NCBI GenBank assembly: GCA_947591155.1
Contig: CANQDA010000034.1
Span: forward strand, 1 to 37,466
Length of the DNA stretch: 37,466 nt
Source: an uncultured Lachnospiraceae bacterium
GTDB lineage: Bacteria > Bacillota > Clostridia > Lachnospirales > Lachnospiraceae
Reading direction: 5' to 3'
In this document: positions 32,318 to 37,466 of the stretch, piece after piece
Position numbering within the stretch: position 1 is the stretch's first letter
How the letters are laid out: every line of letters starts with the position of its first letter
Made by a program: the position numbers and the translations under genes
The notes under the pieces: generated by a model
Seen by the model: only the letters and a program-made list of their open reading frames with translations
Told to the model about the DNA's origin: nothing
The model's database searches: none

Positions 32318-32956
32318 ATGATGAAGGCGAACATGAAAAAAATGGTACTCGCGGCGATCGCAGCAGCCTGCATGGTAAGCGCACCGGCGATGGCGGAAGA
32401 AGCAGACGACATCATCGTGGAGGAGTCCTTCGAGGCAGGGGAAGAGACGGCAGTTCCGGAAGTACAGGGCGTTGAGATCGAAGTAATTGGATTCGAGACG
32501 ATCGCGACGGCAGAGGTTCCGGCAGAGGCAGCGGCGGAAGCCGAGGAGCAGATCAACGAGACCGAGGCAGTTGAGACCGAGGCGGCGGCGAGAGAGTTCT
32601 TCTTCGAGAACGACGAAGTGATCATCACAGCGCAGGCTGAGCTTCCGGAGAACGCAGAGCTCCAGGTAAGAAAGCTCGAGGCAGGCAGCGAGGAATACGA
32701 AGCAGCGAAGCAGATCGCAGCACAGAGCACCGAGGCGGACGACGAAGCGCAGTACAGCTTCTACGATGTGACCTTCACGGTGGACGGCGAAGAGGTCGAG
32801 ACAGACACAGCAATGATCCAGATCCAGTTCAAGACAGTTCAGATCGGCACGGCGGATGTACAGAATATCCTGAAGATCGATGAGAACGGCGCGACGGACG
32901 TGACAGCACAGACAGAGGCAGGCAGCAACATGAGCTCCGTGAGCTTCGGGATCTAA
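32318..32956 (+). CDS. Secreted protein sharing a domain with the large surface protein
   Basis: This 212-aa protein has a signal peptide (MMKANMKKMVLAAIAAACMV then SAPAMA, cleavage about residue 26) and a mature Glu/Ala-rich N-terminal stretch. The remaining domain, FENDEVIITAQAELPENAELQVRKL ... YSFYDVTFTVDGEEVET ... IQIQFKTV, parallels residues 120-297 of the protein at 33910 (YEDDEKVVTATL ... YDMHFVCNGEEIEPDDSQV ... VEFKTDSF). No sorting signal, Cys or membrane anchor is seen, so it is probably released. Codon use is strongly biased to GC-ending codons, suggesting high expression. GGGAGGA precedes the first ATG, and a strong terminator follows. Confidence 0.75.
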   Translation: MMKANMKKMVLAAIAAACMVSAPAMAEEADDIIVEESFEAGEETAVPEVQGVEIEVIGFETIATAEVPAEAAAEAEEQINETEAVETEAAAREFFFENDEVIITAQAELPENAELQVRKLEAGSEEYEAAKQIAAQSTEADDEAQYSFYDVTFTVDGEEVETDTAMIQIQFKTVQIGTADVQNILKIDENGATDVTAQTEAGSNMSSVSFGI

Positions 32957-32979
32957 GAAAAGCAAAGAAGAGATCACTC

Positions 32980-33008
32980 AGGGGTTACGGAAAAGTAACC
33001 CCTCTTTT
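32980..33008 (+). terminator. Rho-independent terminator after the secreted protein
   Basis: AGGGGTTAC (32980-32988) pairs perfectly with GTAACCCCT (32995-33003) around GGAAAA and runs into CTTTTT. Confidence 0.92.
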
Positions 33009-33485
33009 TAACAGAAGGGCAGGATGAAACACGAGGCAGAGCCTACACAGAGAAGGATAAGAAGGCCGGGAAAGAGGAGAAAGACGAGCAAGAGAACAGG
33101 GAGCCGGGAAAGAGAAGGAAGACGAACAAGAGGCAAGAAAGGCAAGAAAGAGCAATAAAGCAAAATCGTGAGACGGGAAATCTAATCCTGAAGACTCCCA
33201 TCGGATAGGAAAACAGAAATCAAACGCAAAAGTTAGCATCTTAAAAGTTGGCAAATAAAAATCCGTTGCCCGGAGATCTGAAAAGCGGTATCCGGACACA
33301 TGAGAGGAGAAAAACGAAAAAATCCGAAAAAAATTCCATAAATTTCATGCAGAAACACGTTTTTGTTACCAAAATGTGACCGGCGTGTTGTATAATTTTG
33401 CTGATAATTGCGTACAGTGGCAAAACTGCAAAAAAGACAGTTTCAGCGAAATTATAAATGCGGAATTTGAGGAGGAGAACTATTC
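33009..33485. other. Purine-rich intergenic region
   Basis: The first half is a long GA-rich run (AAGAAAGAGC-type phrases) without coding character on the plus strand. A consensus -10 TATAAT lies at 33391-33396, but no good -35 is found at 16-18 bases. The likely leader of the small gene at 33486 follows it. No gene is supported here. Confidence 0.5.
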
Positions 33486-33755
33486 GTGAAAAAACAGATG
33501 TTTATACTGGAAGTAAACGACACACAGGACCACAGCTGGCAGGGTCAGTTGAAGTGGATTCAGGGGGACAGCAAGCAGAGCTTTCGAAGCGTGATCGAGA
33601 TGCTGCGCCTGATCGACTCTGCGGTAGGTGAAGAGGAGGCTCCCGACAAGCGCGCCGAGACCGGACCGGGCGATCTGCCCGCCGAATGGAAAGGCGCAAG
33701 CCCAGGGGACATGATCAGTCCAGACGCCGGAGATACAGGGGGTTCGGACGAATGA
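33486..33755 (+). CDS. Small WQG-motif protein of unknown function
   Basis: This 89-aa protein begins at GTG 33486 behind GAGGAGGAG. The N-terminal half, FILEVND ... SWQGQLKWIQGDSKQSF then RSVIEMLRLIDSAV, matches the second module of the protein at 27682, and I recall it as a recurrent small domain in Lachnospiraceae. The second half is Gly/Pro/Asp-rich and probably disordered. No signal peptide is present. It lies before the giant surface protein; in the position it occupies it may be co-regulated with that gene, but no direct link is visible. Confidence 0.7.
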   Translation: MKKQMFILEVNDTQDHSWQGQLKWIQGDSKQSFRSVIEMLRLIDSAVGEEEAPDKRAETGPGDLPAEWKGASPGDMISPDAGDTGGSDE

Positions 33756-33909
33756 CACGATGCAACCGGAGCAGGCTCCGGACCAGACGAAATAGATATA
33801 GATCGGAAACAGACATCACGGAAACAGGAAAGATACAGGAACCCGACAACAGATTCAAGGCCGGAAAGGCCGTTTCATGAAGCCAAAACAACTCAGAAAG
33901 GGGAACATC

Positions 33910-36900
33910 ATGAAGAAGACAAATCGTTTAAGCAGATTGCTGGCAATGCTGTTGGCGCTCGCTATGCTCGTCAATTCCCAGGGAATGACGTCTATGGCAG
34001 CGGTCATCGGCGGCGTCACGGGCGGCAAGAAGCAGACGGAAGCTCCGCAGACGGAGACCGAGCCTGCGACGGAGGCTGTCGCTCAGACCGAGGCGCAGGA
34101 GCCTGAAAGCGCGGCCGAGACCGAGCTGACAAGCGAAGCGCAGAGCGAGACGGAGCTTGAGAGCGAGCTCGAGACAGAGATCGAATCCGAGAGCGAGTCC
34201 GAAGGGCTGACGGCGGCGGAGCTGTTCGAGGAAGAGACCGAGAGCGAGAGCGAGTCGGAAGGCGCGAATGAGCAGACGGTATTTACATATGAAGATGACG
34301 AGAAGGTCGTGACAGCGACGCTCACAGACCCGGCGGCGGTTCCGGCGGGAGCAGAGTTCGTTGTGGAGGACCTGACGCCGGAAGAGTTCGACGAGTACAA
34401 GGCGATCATCGCGGAGCAGTTGATGGCCGAGATGGATGCGGAGATTCCGGATGCGGACAAAGAGATTATTGCAGAGCAGATGCTAGCAGGCCTAGTTTTA
34501 TACGACATGCATTTCGTATGTAATGGAGAAGAGATCGAACCGGATGATTCCCAGGTATCGGTTAGCATTGTGAATAAAGTAACTGTTGCGGCAGATATGC
34601 CAGAGGTTATCGAAGGCGAAGAAAATCTTTACGTCATGGATCAGGAAGCAGACGTAGAAGATACTTGTACGGTCGTCCATATCAAGGAAGACGGAGACGA
34701 TGTGCAGGTTGAGAATGTCACGGAAGATGTGCAGACGAACGCTGCTGGCGATGTGCAGGCTGTCGAATTTAAAACAGATAGCTTTTCGGTTGTTGGATAT
34801 TGGCCCGTAGGGGAAGGCGGAACAGCCTATAATATTGAGCTTTTGGGTGATTCCACTTACCTTAAAGAAGGTGGAAGTTATTCTTTGTATTACGTCTTAA
34901 ATAATTACAACATGTTTGTAAAAGGAGATGCACATGCAGGGCATACGGTTGGACCTGTTGCGGTAGGAGGGTCCGCTTCATTTAGTGGTATTGGTTTGGA
35001 TCAAAAAGGGGATACCTCATATGCTCACAAAGTAAAAAGCTATTTGGAAAATTCAGATTCAATAGTGGATAAATTTAGTTATATAGGTGGAAATAATCTT
35101 GTAATTGAGAAATACCGGTCTGAGGTTTCGGCGGAAAATTATAAATTATGGAAAGTACAAATTCAGAACGATGAATCAACAAACTGGATTGATTTTACCA
35201 CTGCGTTCCAAGATATAGAAGCTGAAATGAAAGGGTATGTAGATAGCCCTGAGAATATTGAGGTTAAGCCAGGGAAAAATGGAGATGTTGGAAATCATTA
35301 TAGATATTTAACATATGGCGATGAGGACAAGGGATTATATTCCTTTGGATTTTTTGAAGGTGTTTTGTTGCTTGAGCCGGGTTATTCTTATAAATTTGAT
35401 TCTTTTGATGGAATAAATGTAATTTGTATAGATGTTGATATAAATGATGCAGTAAATGGGGGAAATATTAATATTATATGTGACGCAGATGGAGATATTA
35501 AACTGCCTCCAATCACATTTAGAGGGAAGAATGATTTATCTGCTGTTACGGACGGTAAAACTATTGAAGTTGGCAAGGGTTTTGGCGTGACATTTTTGCT
35601 TCCTAATGCAGATACAGTTGAGGATTTAAATACACAACAGCATCATATTGGTCATGTAGTTGCGCCAAGCGCAACGTTATCATTTTCTTGTGGTGATGCG
35701 AATGGCTGCTGGGTTGTTAATGAACTTAATTGCACTGGCACAGAGAGTCATATATGGCCGTATAACGGCAGCTTGATCAAGCCGGTCACGAAGGGATTTA
35801 CTGCCAAGAAGACTGTAAACGGTGGTACGCCGAATTCGGAGGAGAAGTTTACTTTCTTATTAGAAGAGCTTGTTAAAGAAGAAGAGCAATGGAAATGGAA
35901 AGAGATTGATAGGACAACGAATGACGGAGCGAGCATTGTCTTTAACAAGGAAATCACCTATGGCGAAGGCAGTGAGGGAACATACTGGTATCTGGTTTCT
36001 GAGGATTCAACGCAGGAGAAAGGTGATTACACTCTTTCGGATGTAATTTATGTAGTGAAGGTTGAAGTTACGAGCAAAGAAGGTGCAACTGGCACCACGC
36101 CGGAGACCAAATATGATGAGAAGTCAACCTATTACAAGCTGAATCCGGGCATAAAAAAGGAAGATTTGATTCAGGATGATGGTAGCATTGACGATGGTAA
36201 GTTGACTCTTGTTGGAAACGACAAGGAAGCTGTTCTATTTAACAACATTAAGGATGTCAAGACTGAGTTTAAGGTCGAGAAAGAATACGATGACGCTGCG
36301 GCTCAGAACAAGATGTTCACTTTCACTTTGACGGCGCAGGGTGATGCGCCAATGCCTGAGGATGTAACAGGAAAAACTTGTGATATTCAAGTGAGTGCAG
36401 CGGATGCTCCCAAGTCATTTGGTGAGATTGCCTATCCGCCGGAGCAAAAAGAATATGAATATACAATTCAGGAGAAGATTCCGAATCCAAAGGAAAAAGG
36501 CATCAAATATGACGAGAATGTCTATAATGTAAAGGTCTCTGTGCGCAAAGACGAGACAACGGGCGAATGGGTGGCTGATGTTTCCTATTGCAATAAGGAG
36601 GGCGACGAGTGGCTGTCGGCAGATGAGGCATTCGCGTTCACATTTGTAAATACGAAGGAGAAAAAAGGTAGCCTCTTTATTGACAAGAGCGTAACGGTCA
36701 ACAATAAACCTTTGCCGGATGGGGCAAAGGATACGATCGTTGACGGATCGTATACTTTTGATATATATAAGGAAGATGATCTTTCTGAAGCTGTGGCAAC
36801 GGCAACGGTAACTATTGAAGATGGTAAGTCCGACACGGCAACAGTTTCCGAACTGGAAGCAGGCAGGTATGTTGTAAAAGAACGCGAAGGCGAAAAAGGA

Positions 36901-37466
36901 ACCACTTTAACTAGCGGTAATGAAATTCATGTGTTTGTGACTCCAGATGGCAACACGAGGGTTGAAGGCGAAGACGGCAACGTGGCGAAGTTCACGAACA
37001 ATAAGAATGTTGATGCAAAAGCGAGGTTTGCTGTAAGCAAGACATTCACGAATGGTAACGCGGATGAACCGTTTACAGTCGTATTGACGGCTAAGGACGG
37101 GGCTCCGATGCCAGAATCGGCGACAGTTACCGTTTCGCAAAATGATGGAGCCGTACCTTTTGGTGAAATCACATACACTGAGGCCAAAGATTACTTCTAT
37201 GAGATTTCTGAGCAACATGCAGAGAATAAAGGTGGTGTATCTTACGACGATACTGTATATGAAGTATGGGTTAAGGTAACTCAGAATGAGAATGGCACGT
37301 TAAGCGCTACGAAAAAGTATCGTGTAAAGGACGAGAATCCGGAGGCAGCATGGAAAGATGTGAACGATGCGTTTTCGTTCACTTTCACGAACACGTACGA
37401 AGCGAGCGGGAAGACGCGCGTAGAGACGGATAAGACGCTGGTCGGCAGGGACTTCGGCGCGGGCGA
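33910..37466 (+). CDS. Very large mosaic surface protein: choice-of-anchor A, FctA- and Cna-B-like domains (partial, 3' end missing)
   Basis: The frame stays open for 1185 codons to the window edge. A signal peptide (1-30) is followed by a Glu/Ser/Thr-rich segment (about 40-117). Residues 120-297 share a domain with the protein at 32318. Residues 331-620 look like a choice-of-anchor A domain (NMFVKGDAHAGHTVGPVAVGG ... IGHVVAPSATLSF ... GTESHIWPY). FctA-type pilin domains start near 628, 785 (FKVEKEYDD ... YTIQEKI), 1038 (FAVSKTFTNG ... YEISEQ) and 1168 (TDKTLVGRDFGAG), with a Cna-B-like domain at 920-1035. Each would hold Lys-Asn isopeptide bonds. A C-terminal sorting motif is expected beyond the window. 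AGAAAGGGG precedes the ATG; nothing else is seen in 33756-33909. Confidence 0.88.
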   Translation, partial: MKKTNRLSRLLAMLLALAMLVNSQGMTSMAAVIGGVTGGKKQTEAPQTETEPATEAVAQTEAQEPESAAETELTSEAQSETELESELETEIESESESEGLTAAELFEEETESESESEGANEQTVFTYEDDEKVVTATLTDPAAVPAGAEFVVEDLTPEEFDEYKAIIAEQLMAEMDAEIPDADKEIIAEQMLAGLVLYDMHFVCNGEEIEPDDSQVSVSIVNKVTVAADMPEVIEGEENLYVMDQEADVEDTCTVVHIKEDGDDVQVENVTEDVQTNAAGDVQAVEFKTDSFSVVGYWPVGEGGTAYNIELLGDSTYLKEGGSYSLYYVLNNYNMFVKGDAHAGHTVGPVAVGGSASFSGIGLDQKGDTSYAHKVKSYLENSDSIVDKFSYIGGNNLVIEKYRSEVSAENYKLWKVQIQNDESTNWIDFTTAFQDIEAEMKGYVDSPENIEVKPGKNGDVGNHYRYLTYGDEDKGLYSFGFFEGVLLLEPGYSYKFDSFDGINVICIDVDINDAVNGGNINIICDADGDIKLPPITFRGKNDLSAVTDGKTIEVGKGFGVTFLLPNADTVEDLNTQQHHIGHVVAPSATLSFSCGDANGCWVVNELNCTGTESHIWPYNGSLIKPVTKGFTAKKTVNGGTPNSEEKFTFLLEELVKEEEQWKWKEIDRTTNDGASIVFNKEITYGEGSEGTYWYLVSEDSTQEKGDYTLSDVIYVVKVEVTSKEGATGTTPETKYDEKSTYYKLNPGIKKEDLIQDDGSIDDGKLTLVGNDKEAVLFNNIKDVKTEFKVEKEYDDAAAQNKMFTFTLTAQGDAPMPEDVTGKTCDIQVSAADAPKSFGEIAYPPEQKEYEYTIQEKIPNPKEKGIKYDENVYNVKVSVRKDETTGEWVADVSYCNKEGDEWLSADEAFAFTFVNTKEKKGSLFIDKSVTVNNKPLPDGAKDTIVDGSYTFDIYKEDDLSEAVATATVTIEDGKSDTATVSELEAGRYVVKEREGEKGTTLTSGNEIHVFVTPDGNTRVEGEDGNVAKFTNNKNVDAKARFAVSKTFTNGNADEPFTVVLTAKDGAPMPESATVTVSQNDGAVPFGEITYTEAKDYFYEISEQHAENKGGVSYDDTVYEVWVKVTQNENGTLSATKKYRVKDENPEAAWKDVNDAFSFTFTNTYEASGKTRVETDKTLVGRDFGAG

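Overview
The window looks like chromosomal DNA of a GC-rich Lachnospiraceae-type anaerobe (Bacillota, Clostridia). The signs are strong AGGAGG-type ribosome binding sites, TTGACA/TATAAT promoters, class C sortases with Cna-B/SpaA pilins, DUF1385 (YqhQ-like), a TIGR04086-type membrane protein, an Rpn/PD-(D/E)XK protein, and the clostridial housekeeping run rho - rpmE - DUF1385 - prmC - prfA. All identifications come from reading motifs; no database search was possible.

Layout. (1) 1-4380: a pilus/surface-protein locus with the tail of an LPGTG protein, two class C sortases and a 706-aa Cna-B-type pilin ending in TPKTG, closed by a strong terminator. (2) 4602-7985: a CNNM/CorC-type protein on the minus strand, a four-helix TIGR04086-type protein and an unknown 367-aa protein. 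Tandem repeats sit at the 3' ends of the first two genes. (3) 7986-8652: AT-rich remnant DNA with a broken phage-type (PBECR-like) gene and an orphan consensus promoter. (4) 8653-20047: nine co-directional, tightly spaced genes ending at a terminator and forming a phospho-signalling island: a membrane FHA protein, a PrsW-type protease fused to FHA, a kinase with a C-terminal FHA-like domain, a zinc-ribbon FHA protein, two PP2C phosphatases, a zinc-ribbon/kinase/TM/leucine-rich-repeat receptor, a soluble kinase, and a kinase N-lobe-only protein. (5) 20310-27521: rho, an inserted MNT/HEPN toxin-antitoxin-like pair plus a coiled-coil protein, rpmE with a structured leader, a structured non-coding repeat, DUF1385, prmC and prfA. 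(6) 27682-32067: a small two-module protein, then an AT-richer accessory block with an AAA ATPase + RloB/TOPRIM pair (probable defence module), a TatD-associated-type radical SAM protein and an Rpn-family protein. (7) 32318-37466: a secreted small protein, a small WQG-motif protein, and the N-terminal 1185 codons of a very large mosaic surface protein (choice-of-anchor-A-like region, FctA- and Cna-B-like domains) that runs off the window.

How it fits together. The sortases would polymerise and anchor the pilins on either side of them. The kinases would phosphorylate Thr sites that the four FHA proteins read and the two PP2Cs erase. Three or four members span the membrane, so the island could couple an extracellular signal (LRR ectodomain, possible protease-like ectodomain) to a cytosolic FHA hub and to a PrsW-type intramembrane protease. 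PrmC methylates the GGQ glutamine of RF1, encoded by the next gene. The ATPase/RloB pair and the MNT/HEPN pair look like horizontally acquired modules placed between housekeeping genes.
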